From positions 768,001-832,000 of the forward strand of contig JAQFVV010000003.1 in NCBI GenBank assembly GCA_028023455.1: 64,000 nt of DNA. The letters run 5' to 3'. Below are positions 13,341 to 25,500 of the stretch, piece after piece; positions within the stretch are counted from its first letter, which is position 1; each line of letters starts with the position of its first letter. A model generated the notes under the pieces. The model saw only the letters and a program-made list of their open reading frames with translations. It was not told where the DNA came from and searched no databases. This DNA comes from Epiperipatus broadwayi (Eukaryota; Onychophora; Udeonychophora; Euonychophora; Peripatidae). The position numbers and the translations under genes were made by a program.

Positions 13341-14880
13341 ATTTCAATATAGCATTATGCATTGGCAGTATACAAAAATATATAGATTTACAATAATCAT
13401 AGTCTTTCATAACATTCCCAATTCGTATTTTTAAATTAGAGGTGACAGTAATTGGGTATAGCTAAAAAGTAACAATGAAAATTAAAATATATAAAAAGAC
13501 TAAAATGTAAAATATTTAAATTTATGATTCTACTTCTTATATGACAAAGTAGAAACTATCACTTTTTTGTTTTTCAAAAATCTCTCAATTGTTATGGGAC
13601 ACTATTTACGCAAGCTAAAGCATCTCATTCCAGGAATAAAAATATTTTTTTACATGTGTTGATAATTACTGTAGAGGAATTATGCCTTATTAGACTATTC
13701 AGTGGATGGTTAGTAAGTGTTTTGATATGAAGGTTTCTTTTTTATCAATAAAATATTGTTAACTTTTTATGTTTTAGTTTAATATATGCTAAAGTTAAAA
13801 ATAAACAGTTAAGAGAACTAAATTGGTAACAAACCATTATAAAACATAAAGAAAATTTTTGGATAAACAAAAAGAAGAAAATGCTCTAGAATATTTTGTG
13901 CATGAAAATGTTATGTCAGTAAATGGCACTTATTGTAATATTTATAACTGTTGATTTTTATATCCAGAATTATAACATAAAAGATTATGCTTGCATGCAT
14001 AAAGATAAGTCATTTTTTGTATTGTTCTGAAAATAATTTTGAAGTTTTAATTTTTTTTTTACTGTTTCTATAAAAAAAATTTTTTATAATAATTAAGCTA
14101 AAAATAAATTTTATTTTGCCACAAACTTTATTTAAACAGGTCTTTATATAAAAAATTAATTGTACAATTCAAGTCTTGATTTAGTTACATTGAATGTTCA
14201 ATGTTATTGATTTAAAATATATTTGTTTATGGTGCATAAAAGAAAGTGCATTAAGCTTAAGTTTAATGATGACTATTTAATTTTTAAATAAAAAATATAT
14301 CATTGGAAAAATAAGTTTAATACCTCATTAACTGTATAAGAGTGATTTTCTGATGTTCAATAATAAAATTACTATGATATCTAAGGTTTTATAGAACTTT
14401 GAGAACTGAAGCTAATAAATTTAATTAGGTGAGTTAAATCTGTAACTAAGCCTTACAAAAGGTGTTCATCATATGAACTTTATGGTCATTGTCTGGATCT
14501 TAATTTAATAAGGCAGAAGCACAAATGGTGAAATTTGCACATTATATGAATAATTCAATCTGTGAGAGAAAATATTTGCTTCTCATATTTTGAGATAATA
14601 AGAAAAAAAATAAATTATACAATTCGGCAGCAATGTTACATTAAGGCAAATATAGTATATTTTTGAGTTAAATATATTGTGCTCTTTTCTATAGGTCAGT
14701 AATAATTCATAACAGTCAATTACTAAAAATTTTAAATTTTAGAATATGTTCTTTTAATACATTAATTATGGTTTGTCGATTATATCTTTAAAGTACAATT
14801 TGAGGCTAAAGCAAATATGTAATATATAAAATTATAGCGAATTATTTAAAAAATAGTTACGTAAAGTTTAAAATATTGTT
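13341..14880. other. AT-rich stretch, nothing recognised
   Basis: AT-rich DNA upstream of the duplicated unit. I could not extend the similarity to the 60-kb copy convincingly into this region. Confidence 0.4.
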
Positions 14881-15630
14881 GCATATGGTTGTAAAAGCTG
14901 GCCATATTAAATAACACAGTTATAATTATTAAAAGTATATTTAATAAATTCGATTTTAATAGTTTAAAACTGATAAGTTAATAAATACAGTGTTTAAATT
15001 TATAATCATATTTAATAGTCAAAATTAATATAATATATTTTAAAAAATAAACTTTATGATGATGACAATTGTATTTAATTCTATATTTTCTAAATTGTTC
15101 TTCCAAATTTTATAATTATATTATTAAATATAATAAGTGTAGCAATTTTATTAGTCTAGGCAGAGAAATAGATTGAAAATCGTCTGTCAAAGTTATTAAT
15201 CATGTGACTTGTATACTTCATACTTTCACACACATGCTTGTTTGTATTTAAAGTAACAGGTTTAAAATATTTTAAAAGTTATATTATAGAATTGGATAGA
15301 ATTATTGCCTATCATAAAAGCAAATAATAATAAATATTAAGTTAATTATCGTATAACATGCTTAAATGATGCAATAAAGATGAATACAGTTAATAAAAAA
15401 AAAATTAAATATTTTGTTTAAATAAAAATAGATAAATGGAATAGGTTATTAAAATTATTTTAAAAGTTATTTTAAATGTTTAAATGATTTTAATAAAATA
15501 ATAATTGATTTAAGGGTAATATTTTAAATAATATTTTAAGTTCATTATGTCATAGTTTTTTATTTTCAAATATAATTCTGCTATAAACTGAAAATATGTA
15601 AATTTGTTCTCAAGTTAAAGTAAGAATCAA

Positions 15631-15665
15631 CCAATCAAATGAGGTATTCTTACAGACTATAAATA
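15631..15665 (+). promoter_or_regulatory. Putative RNA polymerase II promoter (CCAAT and TATA boxes), copy A
   Basis: CCAATCAAAT at 15631 is followed 27 bases later by TATAAATA at 15658-15665. Copy B has CCAAT at 61307 and TATAAAAC at 61333, a spacing of 26. A start site would be expected about 30 bases downstream, near 15688. A donor-like AAAG|GTAAAT follows at 15716-15725 and aligns with a donor-like sequence in copy B. Preservation of box spacing between the copies is the main support. Confidence 0.5.
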
Positions 15666-15955
15666 TGAATTGCACGGGGGTATAAGAGAAGATTAATAAT
15701 GTATTGAAACCAGAGAAAGGTAAATTATAACTATCAAAGAGATAGTATTTTTAAATTTTTATTTTAGTCAATTTTTTAGTACTTTCTTATAACTTTATTT
15801 GCAAAAAACTAATTGATAATTTTAAAGTATTTTGCAAAAGAGAGTTTTAAAAAAGTAATATATTTGGGAACTTCGTGAAAATGATTTGCTAAGTTTTAAC
15901 AGTTTGCTTACCAGGATTATTTTATCTGAAGTTTAACCTAAACTACACAATAGAG

Positions 15956-16156
15956 ATGGATATACTACTAAATAAAATATGTTTAAATTATAATACAGCT
16001 TTATTTATGCTTAACTGGAGGACTGTTTTAACTCATAAAAGAACAATACGGACATTATGCTGGAAGCTTAAACAGAATACTATTTGCCGTCTAAAAAAAT
16101 TTTGTGATGCATTATTTATAAGCTTATCCAGGAGTTTTTTTTTAAAAAAAGAATAA
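15956..16156 (+). CDS. Candidate small basic protein, copy A (66 aa, unrecognised)
   Basis: I do not recognise this product. The frame starts at ATG 15956, which aligns with the ATG at 61564 in the duplicated unit. From residue 19 the two copies stay in the same frame over a block that reads LNWRTVLTHKRTIRTL here and LTRRVTRCIKVIRWTL in copy B. The product is rich in Lys and Arg with three Cys in the C-terminal half and two Trp, and it has no clear signal peptide or membrane segment. An acceptor-like ACAG at 15899-15902 and a donor-like site at 15720 would place it in the second exon, behind a short non-coding first exon. Against a coding role, the copies differ at the N terminus and copy B stops 20 or more codons earlier. 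The alternative is a long non-coding RNA. Confidence 0.3.
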   Translation: MDILLNKICLNYNTALFMLNWRTVLTHKRTIRTLCWKLKQNTICRLKKFCDALFISLSRSFFLKKE

Positions 16157-18549
16157 GATATTTATATCGTATAAGTTATCATAAAATATAATGAAAGAAA
16201 TAGAATGTTTAGTCCTTTTTGAAGGAAAACATTTTTTTTAAATATATATTTTACTAGAATTAAAAAGAACTTATTAAGAAATAAAACCTATATAAAAAAA
16301 ATGAACATATAGTAGATAAATAAAGGATGGATCCATGAAAATACAAATATTGTGTAAAAGTTTACCGGATAACTTAAGTTAAATTGAACAGAGTGATGCA
16401 TCAGAGAATATTGAATAAACTTTGTGGGAATAATTCTTTAATATTACAGTTTAATAATTTTCATTCTGAACAGTAAAGACCCAGGAATATTTTCTATAAA
16501 CTTTACTAAATGGATTAATAATTATTTTTATTTTTAAACTTTAACGCGCTTGGAGGAGAACATTTTAAAACACTAGAGAAAATAATAAACATTTTTTGGA
16601 TTTTATCATGAACTATGGTCAAGTGAAGACGTAATTATAGTTTTAAATTTTTATTTTATTAACTTAGTTGAATATAAATTTTTCTATTTATAAGATTAGG
16701 AAAACATAAAACATTAATTTGTTAATAACATAAAATTTATAATATAATCTAATAATTTAGATAAGAATATTTTTAAATAAAACGTATGGATGTGTCTTTT
16801 CGTTTATGTATGCAATGTTTTTCTATATCCAGTGGATGGAAGAAGCCTACTAAAAAATGATGACCAGATAAAAAGGGTTATTTTGGTAATAATAATAACT
16901 ATTAATAATTTATAATGTATATTTTTGTTTTCTTTAGATCATCTATGAATCTAAGAATTAAGTGTAAAAGTTTTAATTATATGTAACGCATTTTCATACA
17001 ACATTTAAAAAAAAAACATTACAAGATAGGATTGATTTGAAAATATGCATATGACGATTATTTTTTTTTATATATTAGTGATATAATCCAACATAATAAC
17101 AAATAATTATGTGATTCTTTAGAACTTTCATGTTATTGGATATTCAGATATTGTCTAAGTAGATTGTATATGATTAAACATATAGAATAATGAAGTAAGC
17201 AAACTTTTCTTATGGAACAGTGAAATTGTTTTAAACTATCAATGAATTTTATTTATTGTTTTGTAAATGCAGATAGTTATTTATTGATGTAAGATGTAGA
17301 AACATCTTGAGAAATAATGTTGAGATAGTGGCTTGGAAGTACTATAGTTAGCAGGAAACCAAGATGATGTATTTTTAAAAAATATAGGATATGATAAGGA
17401 ATAGAAATAATATTTAGTCTTTATGTGGTTATCAGCATAGTTAACAAAGCCCTATGACTGATACACATTTTATTTGGACAGTGTTTTATATGTCTTTAAA
17501 TATTTGATGTTTTAAATAAAGCTGAAGAAGTAGCTTTAACATTGTTCATGTATTACAGGTTATTAGACAGGTAAAGGTCATACCTCTTTGCACTGTGCCA
17601 TGATTTTTTTGAGATATATTAAGAGTGATACTCTAGCTTCCTTCCTTAAATCCTATACATCTGTTTCGCTATCTTTATTTCATGTAACTGCATCGTTCAG
17701 TAAGATATTTTGAAAAGAAATGATAAATAATTTAGAACTTAGGTTATGCTATCATTTTTGTATAAGATTGGTTTATTTGCTTAGAAGGAATAGAATTTAT
17801 AACTTGAAATTGAAGGTCCAAAGTATCCTAAGGAAAGGAAAGAATCATAGAATATATTTTGAATTTCTTTTCGGAAATGAAATATAAATTTTTAAAGTAG
17901 AGTATCTAAACAAGATATTTTCTTTAAAATGTTGATTATTTTTGAATGTTTTATTTTTTTTAAGAGAAAAATAAGTATTGCATATTTTTAAAATACAATA
18001 GTACAAAGTAAATTATATAAACAATATGCATAGTATATTTTTTGTTTATTGAATAACAGGAATATATTGATTATTACACTTACATCATACTAAAGTAAGG
18101 CTAAATAAGAATGTATTATGATTAGTAAACATCGTGTGATAAAACATTAAAATCTAGTCCTGAATTTTGGATGAATATTTTATGTAACATCTTTGACTTT
18201 GCAAGATGAAAATTTTTTTAATATTTTGAGAAATCCATACTCATTATAAAGTTAATTTTGTTTTTTCTGTAGAATGTTTTCCTATAATTTTTTTTTTTTT
18301 AAAAAAATAAGATAGTTTAATAATATTAAGGATGAAATATTCTGCTAATAAGTAAATATATTTGTAATAAGTTAATCATAATGAGAAACCAAATGGTAAC
18401 ATTTTTTTTTATTTTGTCTTAAGTATAAATAAAGATATAACTAAACTATACATTATTTTTTATAACCTAGTAGATAAAAATGTAAGATTAAAATAAGGAT
18501 ATCCATTGTAAATAGTGTACATACATTGTTTATTTTATTTGTTGTTGTT

Positions 18550-18555
18550 AATAAA
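18550..18555 (+). other. Polyadenylation signal AATAAA, copy A
   Basis: AATAAA sits in a T-rich context and is followed by TTTGTGTCTTGATTG. The surrounding sequence, from TCCATTGTAAATAGTG at 18502 to CTTTGTTAA, aligns with 63711-63780, where AATAAA also occurs. It would end a transcript of about 2.9 kb from the promoter at 15631. Confidence 0.45.
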
Positions 18556-18620
18556 CTTTGTTAAAATTTGTTTTTCAAAATTTTTGTGTCTTGATTGTTT
18601 ATTTCTCCACTTCACTGCAT

Positions 18621-19504
18621 GAAATCACGATATATTCATAACAATTGAAACAAATATATAATTTTGCACAAAAAGATAAATAGAGAGTTATATTTAAGAA
18701 TTTAAATATTTATTGCTATTCTTTTAATTAAATAATTTTAATTTTACATTGTTTTATTGGTCATAAATCAGTTATCACAATAGTATACTGAATTATATGC
18801 TATCAGTTGCCACACATCCTTTGTTTATCAGATTATCATATGCTACCACGTATTTATTATATTATTACATGAAGATAAAAGATTATATAAAATTATTTTA
18901 TTATTTTATTATGGTAATAAAAATATAATGAAAAGAAAAGATATCCAGTAGTAGTTAAACAATGAAGAATATTATTATTATTTATTATTATTAGTTTCAG
19001 TGTAGTAGATTATGACATAAAATTCCTTCTCATATTTTACTACCGTATTTTTAAATTAACTTAGAGTAAACTTTATGAACCTGAGATTATTTTATTGAGC
19101 TAGATCATTACAAATAGAAGATTAAGACTTAATTATTAGTTTAATCTTAGTGAGTAGAAGTTATTAAAGTCATAAGAATACTATGACTTTGTTATTTGAA
19201 ATAGTAATAAGGGGGGATAGTGTTCTTATGCCATTGAGGTAGTATCCTGTGGGATATTGGCTCAATGTAATCTATCTTGTCACCTGTATTTTCACTTCAA
19301 GTCTCATGAAAATATTAAAATATTTATTTAATTTATTTTATAACTGAACCTTATTCATATTTTAAATTTGAGCTAGTGAAACATTTTAATTTTAATGCTG
19401 AATATTTTATTTATTCATTATTAACTGAGATAGAACCCATTTTATTTCATATCATATACTATTCTGAAGTGAAGATGCACGAGAGCAAGGTTAGAATATA
19501 TATA
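18621..19504. other. AT-rich stretch, nothing recognised
   Basis: No repeat or reading frame is supported here. Confidence 0.4.
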
Positions 19505-19600
19505 TTTTTCCATGTGTCAAAGCATTGGCAGGGAAGCGAACCCACAAACCCGGGACAACTGCCAGTAAGGCAGCTGTGCTAACCACTCGACCACCAATAA
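19505..19600 (-). mobile_element. tRNA-derived SINE, copy 1
   Basis: Read on the minus strand this begins GGTGGTCGAGTGGTTAGCAC, which contains an RNA polymerase III A box (TGGTCGAGTGG). About 40 bases later comes a B box within GGGTTCGCTTCC. The body ends TGCCAATGCTTTGACACATG, with a T-rich run on the plus strand corresponding to the 3' tail. The tRNA-like head lacks a full cloverleaf, so it is a SINE and not a functional tRNA gene. Related copies lie at 31868-31960 and 51845-51982. Confidence 0.85.
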
Positions 19601-19865
19601 AAACTAAAACTATTTTCATATAAATACAACAAATCTTTATAACATAATATTATAGTCTTCCCATTCATCAATATTAACAAATAGTTTATAATGGAATGGC
19701 CCTTAGGAATAAGGATTAACCAAGAATAAATAGCCTATAAGCAATGCTCAACTATTAACATTATATCTGTTGGCTTGTAACTATTCCTTTATCAAAGATT
19801 AGGTAATTTTTCTAGCACAGACATACCTCACTATTTATTCTCAATGTACTTTCTTTTAATAATGA

Positions 19866-19929
19866 GTAATATTTCTATTCATTATTGAATAATCTCTAGT
19901 TTAATGAATGACTAATAAAAATTATTAAT
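19866..19929 (-). repeat. Terminal fragment of foldback family F
   Basis: The block containing ATTATTGAATAATCTCTAG and TTAATGAATGACTAATAAAA matches the right end of the foldback at 59781-60178 (60130-60178) with few differences. Only one arm end is present. Confidence 0.65.
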
Positions 19930-20007
19930 ATTCTTTCTTTTAATCCCTCTCTGTATTTCTTTTACTTTATACCTTCAATCATTTGGGTCCAATTATTATT
20001 ATTATCT

Positions 20008-20018
20008 CCCCCCCCCCC
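20008..20018. repeat. Homopolymer C tract
   Basis: Eleven consecutive C residues in otherwise AT-rich DNA, next to the family P fragment at 20035. Confidence 0.95.
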
Positions 20019-20034
20019 ATTTTCTTTTTTAACC

Positions 20035-20200
20035 CATTAAAACATCACATGATCACCATTTCTCATAAGTAGACTCTAGATAGGGATTTTGATGCACAAA
20101 TATTCTAGCATTCATTGTTTACTATGGCTTGCACTAGATGAGACCAGTATATGGAGAGTGTTGCTACTGTTTTTTGTTTTTTTTCACCAAGAATTGGAAT
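20035..20200 (-). repeat. Palindromic repeat family P, diverged copy
   Basis: On the minus strand it carries the family flank ATGGTGATCATGTGATGTT. Inside are recognisable arm pieces: TAGATAGGGATTTT, ATGGCTTGCACTAGATGAGA and TATGGAGAGT. The left half of the palindrome is largely missing, so the hairpin is not preserved. Confidence 0.65.
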
Positions 20201-21477
20201 TTTCATATTTATTTACGAATGAGTGTTAATAATTATGATGATGAAATTAATCTATTTACTATTGAGACAAAATTGGGGACAAAAAATACGAAACAAATCG
20301 GAGAATAACCTAAAAGAATGAACAGGATTACAAATTGAGGAAATAATACGTAATTCAAAAGATGAGTATTTTAGTAATTGATGACTGCCTACTTCCTAAT
20401 GAGAGAAAACGCTTACAGAAGATAAGGAAATCTTGCAGAAAAATAAATTATTTTAAGATACGTTTGAATATAAGCCAGTGTACTTTTTTTTATGGTCATG
20501 CAAAATATATAACGATGCAAAAACTATTTTGCATTAATATATTTCTAATATCATACGAATTTTCAAGACAGACTTTATTTTCATAAAATAATATTGACTA
20601 ATGTAATACAATTCTGTTTTATTTATATATATGAGTATAAAAAACAAACTTATAAAAATATCTTTCTAAAATCAGTCTCCGTAGATGTGGCACGATTCCT
20701 AAGACTTTGCTGCCTTCTAGCGGATAAAAATTACAAAAAATTATTAAGTCAAAAAGTAAATATAATTTTTGTGTATTAAATCAAATCTTAAAGTGCCTGA
20801 ATTATTTTCTACTAATAAAATATTCTGTATCAACTTTTTTTTTAAATTTTTTTTTATTTTTTCAACGTTTCTTCTTACTCACTTTTTAATATATATTCTT
20901 ATTTACTTATATATGATCCATTCTATTTAATTTCAATTCACTCTCATATTAATTCAGAATCTATTCCCTTTAAAAAAAAAAAAAAAATTACGATGATTTT
21001 TTTCATCTCCCTTTGTATGCCTTTCCTCTTGAGTTCTTTTTTTATACTTCTATGATCATTCTAACCCAATAAAAAAAAAACAAAAATAAAGAGAAAGGAA
21101 GACACAATTACTGCCTGCATAATTAAAATATGTACATTTAATTTTACAAACAATTCCATCTTCATAATTAGTGCAGAAATTAATGATAACATAAGATTTG
21201 TTATGGCTATGACAGGATATAAATAACTGAAAATAATAAGATGAAAAAAAGGAAAAATGAAAAAAAGCAAAGATGAATAATTTTTTATACTTATTAGTAA
21301 TAGTTAATGATGAGGTAGGTATATTAAAAAACTGATAACTTTTTTTTCATCTTCCATTCAACCTACCAAAGTATGTAATTATTAAGTTGTCAGGAGGCAG
21401 GCAGCAGTAACTAGGCAACAAGTGAAAATATTTGATCAAAAAAAAATAAGGATGATTAATTAATTGTTTAAAATTTT
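20201..21477. other. AT-rich stretch, nothing recognised
   Basis: Contains A and T homopolymer runs (for example near 20840-20860 and 20970-20985). The open frames at 20362-20586, 20594-20779 and 21061-21270 have no recognisable motif, and I do not support them as genes. Confidence 0.4.
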
Positions 21478-21655
21478 AAAAATCAGATATATTAATCTTT
21501 ATTTGAGGTTTAAAGTTTATATCTATGCTAGAGATAGTCTCTAGTTTTGAAAATGATTAGTAATAATCATTACTATATTTATCTGAGGTGGATGGTGTCA
21601 AAGTTATGAGTGGAGTGAGTTTGACAATGGTAAATAAAAATGCAATAATTATTTA
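21478..21655 (+). repeat. Half copy of foldback family G
   Basis: Matches the right arm of the foldback at 26105-26508. Shared landmarks are ATCAGATATATTAATCTTTA, GCTAGAGATAGTCT and GGTGGATGGTGTCAAAG. Only one arm is present, so it is a solo half or a truncated copy. Confidence 0.75.
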
Positions 21656-22081
21656 GTAATAATAATTATTAACTAATTAAAAATGTATTAAAATATATTA
21701 TATATATATCATTTTATATAGTATATTTAATGGTAGATAATTACAGTGTTAAATACATGTAATGGTCAAAGTAATAAACTACAAGCATTTAAAAAATTGA
21801 GCTGCCTTTTAGCTGCTGAAATTCAATCAACATTTTATAGCAATTGAGTGTATTAAAAGTACTTATATTAGATATATATTGAAATGGTCATTAATTATTT
21901 CATGAGTCAGAGAAAAAGAAGAATTTATTATGGCATAGGATTCTTACTGCCAAACTGATCACTTTGGAGAAAAAAGGGGAAAAGGTAGAAAAATATTCTA
22001 ATCAAGAGAGAAAATAAGACCATTCAAATAAAGTAAGAGAGGATATATTTAAGTCACAAATAATTGTATAAAAAATTAAGT

Positions 22082-22462
22082 AGAGCTTAATATATATGTA
22101 AAAAAATGAATAAACCACTCTCCCCCAGGCTTACTTAAAAGTACTCTAAATGTTGAACAAAGGATCAAGAATAAAATGAATCTACCTGACATTTATAAGC
22201 ATACTTTTGTCAACATTGTTGGTAATTCAGAGTAAAATTAATTTATCATTCAGATGGAATATGTCACTTAAGAGTTATTAAACTCATAATTAATTATACA
22301 ATGCTGGAGACAACATCTCACTTTTAACACCTTGATTGTAATAATTAAAAAAGATTATGAAACTTTAAATTAAACATAGCTCAATGTATATGTAAACAAA
22401 CAGAGTAAATCACCCTTCCTAGGCTATGACTTAAAAACATTCCAAATGTAAACAAAGGATGT
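22082..22462 (+). repeat. Pair of diverged direct repeats
   Basis: Units of about 86 bases at 22082-22167 and 22376-22462 share AGCTTAATATATATGTAAA against AGCTCAATGTATATGTAAA, then ACTCTCCCCCAGGC against ACCCTTCCTAGGC, and end near AACAAAGGAT. The period is about 294 bases. The sequence between them has no reading frame, so the function is unknown. Confidence 0.65.
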
Positions 22463-23290
22463 ATGTATAATATGTAGAAAATAAATAATAAGGAAATATA
22501 TATATATATAATAAATAAATATATATCAAAACTTTGCCATCAACTAAACAGTTTTATTTTGATTATTTTTTAAAAAATAAGAATTGGAATGAATAATGTA
22601 GATGATAATAGTTGAATTAGGGCAGATATTCTATCAAAGAAAAATTTAGAATAATTTGAATTTATTGGATGTTAGCAACTAATAAATCCAGGGTAAGCAA
22701 ATTTGGTTGTCATATTTACATATAATCTTTTTCATCTAAATATTTTAGCACAATGGTAATATTGAAACATTTTAGGGGTATATGGACTCATAAAATTATG
22801 TTACTTGATCTTAAGAATTTATTTGTTATTTCAGTTTTTAAAAATAAAAGAATAAATAAAGTTGCATCAATTATGATGAAGTATTAGTAGTATCCAATAC
22901 AACATGCATTTTAAAGATTTTTATTGAATAGGTTGCTTCCAGTCATAAATGAATAATTACCCACAGATTCAAAGTAGTTTTATACAAACAACAAATTCTT
23001 TAGTCATGGTTTTTGCTAGCAGACAAATGCAAGAATGATTTATATGTTGCTTTTATTTAGTCAAGATATTTGACACATTAATTAAAAAAATACACGACTT
23101 CAGTTAAAATCAAATGGTTTTTCTATTAAAATTTATTTATATCATATAGCTTCTACATGAATGAATAAGAGGAAATGTTACTGCTATGGGTGGAAAATCT
23201 AAGTATTTGAAATGACAAATATGTTAAACAAGAATATATATATTAATTCCAATTTTATTTTATTTTTTATGCCAATGGTTTTTGGCATTG
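22463..23290. other. AT-rich stretch, nothing recognised
   Basis: Includes a short TA tract near 22499-22513. No supported gene or repeat. Confidence 0.4.
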
Positions 23291-23960
23291 TTTACAGGAG
23301 GCTTCATAAAGTAGGCATTAAGATGCAATACAAGTTTAATTATTAAATTTTTCATTTGAATGAATTAAAAATATACACAAGAATTTCAATTTTTGTCTTC
23401 TGGATTTACATTATTTGATGAAGGTGAAAAAAGATCTATAGAATGTACTTACTCTTTTGAATGCAATATATAAAGATTTTGGTTTAGTAATTAATGTTCA
23501 AAAAACTTATCAGTCAGGTGTTAGAACAAAATGTTTAGGAACTTTTAATTTGGACAGTTATAAATTTGAGAATATGAGTCAATTTAAATATTTTGATAAA
23601 CTTTTAAAATAGGGATGTGGATTTTGAAGGGTGAAGGGCAGCACAGAAATGTATTGCTGCTGTTTTTAACAAAATAAAGAGATATGGTATTTCAGTATAG
23701 TAATGGTATGACTACCACAACCTAATTTATTGTAGGAAAATGAGGATTGGATATTCTGTCGAATATAAAGGTCTTAAAAAATTCATTTAAGAATGCTAAG
23801 CCAAATTCTAAAAATGTGATGGAAAAATTATAAAACTATTTAGTTAGTTCTTCAACTTACTTGATGTGATACTATGGGGTCTACTTTGTGATTTTATAAC
23901 TTATTAAATATTGCACCAATCTAGAGGAATCTTGCATGATTTTCTTATCTTTTTTTTTTT
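23291..23960 (+). mobile_element. Decayed LINE, copy 2 of the 9.6-kb type
   Basis: Shares nucleotide-level landmarks with 9586-10300: GATTTTGGTTTAGTAATTAA corresponds to GACTTTGGTTTAGTTATGAA. The translation gives KDFGLVINVQKT, a NLDSYKFENMSQFKYF run (normally VDxFxYLGS) and an AAVFNKIKRYGIS-like run. The downstream part aligns with the later domains of copy 1 through the GNETWT region and beyond, with more damage. Stops and frameshifts are frequent, and the 5' end and endonuclease are missing. Confidence 0.7.
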
Positions 23961-24531
23961 TTTATAAAATACTAGCCTATAAATTTTTGCTTTGTTTTTT
24001 TTTTAAAATATATATATTGCAATATAAAAATGCATAGAAATTCTGAATTGTAACTGTTTTTAAATCATGTTAGAAAAATGCAAAAAGAGGATAGGGTAAT
24101 TAAAAGGTTACTGAGTTGGAAATTTTTTTTTTAATGAAAAGTAAAGATTTTTTGTAAAACAAGGTAAAATCTGATTTTGTAAATATATTTTAAATTATTT
24201 AATTGCAGTTATATAACATATTTTATTTATCATTTAATAATGGCAATTTAGATCAGTTATAATTATGAATTTGTTACACTTTTAGAATGTCATGTCAATT
24301 TCTATATATTTAACATGTAAAAAATAAAGTACAAAATACTATAGGTACAGCAAGAGAAATAAAATACTACTGACTTTGATAAATTTTTACCATTTCTCTT
24401 AAGTTTATTTTCACATGATAAAGTAGGTTTTAAATATATTTAAGTAACAAATGAAAAATAAATTTTAAAATAGCACAGACTAAAAGAATATATATATATA
24501 ATAAAAAGAGAGAATAAATAAAAAAAAATAA
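23961..24531. other. AT-rich stretch, nothing recognised
   Basis: Spacer between the LINE relic and the purine tract. Poly-T runs occur near 23948-23963 and 23993-24004. Confidence 0.4.
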
Positions 24532-24711
24532 GCAGGGGAGAGAGAGAAAAAGAGGGAGGATGAAGGGGATGGAGGGGGGGTAAAGGAAGAGAGAGAGAAA
24601 GAGGGGGAGAAGAGAGAGGCAGAGGAGAGATGGGAGAGAGGCAAAGGAGAGAGAGGGAGGGGAGAGTAGAAGAAATGGGAAGGGAGGGGGAGAGAGACAA
24701 AGGGAAGGAGA
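24532..24711. repeat. Purine-rich (GA/GGA) tract
   Basis: About 180 bases almost entirely A and G on the plus strand, with only a handful of C or T. It is built of GAGA, GGGA and GGAGG runs. The opposite-strand open frames rich in Ser, Leu and Pro at 24430-24720 are by-products of this composition. Long homopurine stretches with local mirror symmetry can form triplex DNA. Confidence 0.95.
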
Positions 24712-25500
24712 GCCTCCCATTAATTATCTTCTAAAAATATCAATGTACAATAATTATAAAAAAAGATAACTTTACTCAGTATTGAAAAATTTATTTATCC
24801 TTTATTTATTCATTGTCTACCAATCCTTTATATATATGCTAAGGATGTCTGCTTTATATTACTTAGCTCAATTTTCGCAATAAATCAATAAAGAATAATA
24901 TAAACATACAATAATTTTAAAAAATTGACTTTTTATAGTGCTTTATAAATTATACTTTAAATAATAATAAAAATTCTCCAATTATAATAAATTACTTTTT
25001 TAAAAAATAATATTTTTTTATCACTTTACAAAAAAATATTAAAAATTATCTAATGCAATATTTTAAAGAATCCTTAAAATATATGCTTATTATGCTTTAT
25101 AAATACAATACATGCTAATAACTTACAATTTTGTATAATAAATAGTTAAAATAGAGATGGCACTTTAGCTACCTTGGAGACAATACCAGTGACTTTTTTA
25201 CTTAGACACACATATTATAATTATTACCATCATCAATAATAATATTTTTCAATGAAGTTTATTGACCACACACAAGCTTGAAAATGAGTAAATAGATAGA
25301 GCCATTTATGACAATACATAAAAAAATTGACAACAAAATCATAAATTTACAATATTTTAACCAGGATCAGTAACACCCTGGAGATTCCCACATACCAACA
25401 TGATGATATTCATTAATTAAATTAGAAGTGCACGATTCTATTCAAGAGAGAGATAATCCATATATATATATGTATATGTATTACAAATGTTATACATAGA
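24712..25500. other. AT-rich stretch, nothing recognised
   Basis: No gene or dispersed repeat is supported. Confidence 0.4.

Larger units (their letters stand above)
14881..18620 (+). repeat. Duplicated multi-kilobase unit, copy A
   Basis: This stretch matches 60566-63830 collinearly in scattered blocks. They include TATGGTTG followed by CTGGCCATA (14884 and 60570), CACACATGCTTG (15229 and 60912), the promoter pair (15631 and 61307), TTTTCTTTAGATCA (16929 and 62656), ATTATGTGATTCTTT against ATTATATGATTCTTT (17107 and 62817), AAGAATCATAGAAT (17841 and 63182), GTATTGCATATTTT (17975 and 63270) and a shared 3' end around the AATAAA signal (18550 and 63763). The spacing is consistent in order, with indels. 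It reads as an old segmental duplication retaining gene-like landmarks. By-eye alignment of AT-rich DNA can mislead, but the number and order of blocks argue against chance. Confidence 0.65.

Noticed and set aside
19505-19600. Possible tRNA gene
   Set aside because: A and B boxes are present, but no complete acceptor stem or cloverleaf can be drawn, and dispersed copies with an A-rich tail and a target duplication show it is a SINE.
24430-24720. Two overlapping Ser/Leu/Pro-rich minus-strand frames
   Set aside because: They are a by-product of the homopurine tract, and both frames are open only because of low complexity.
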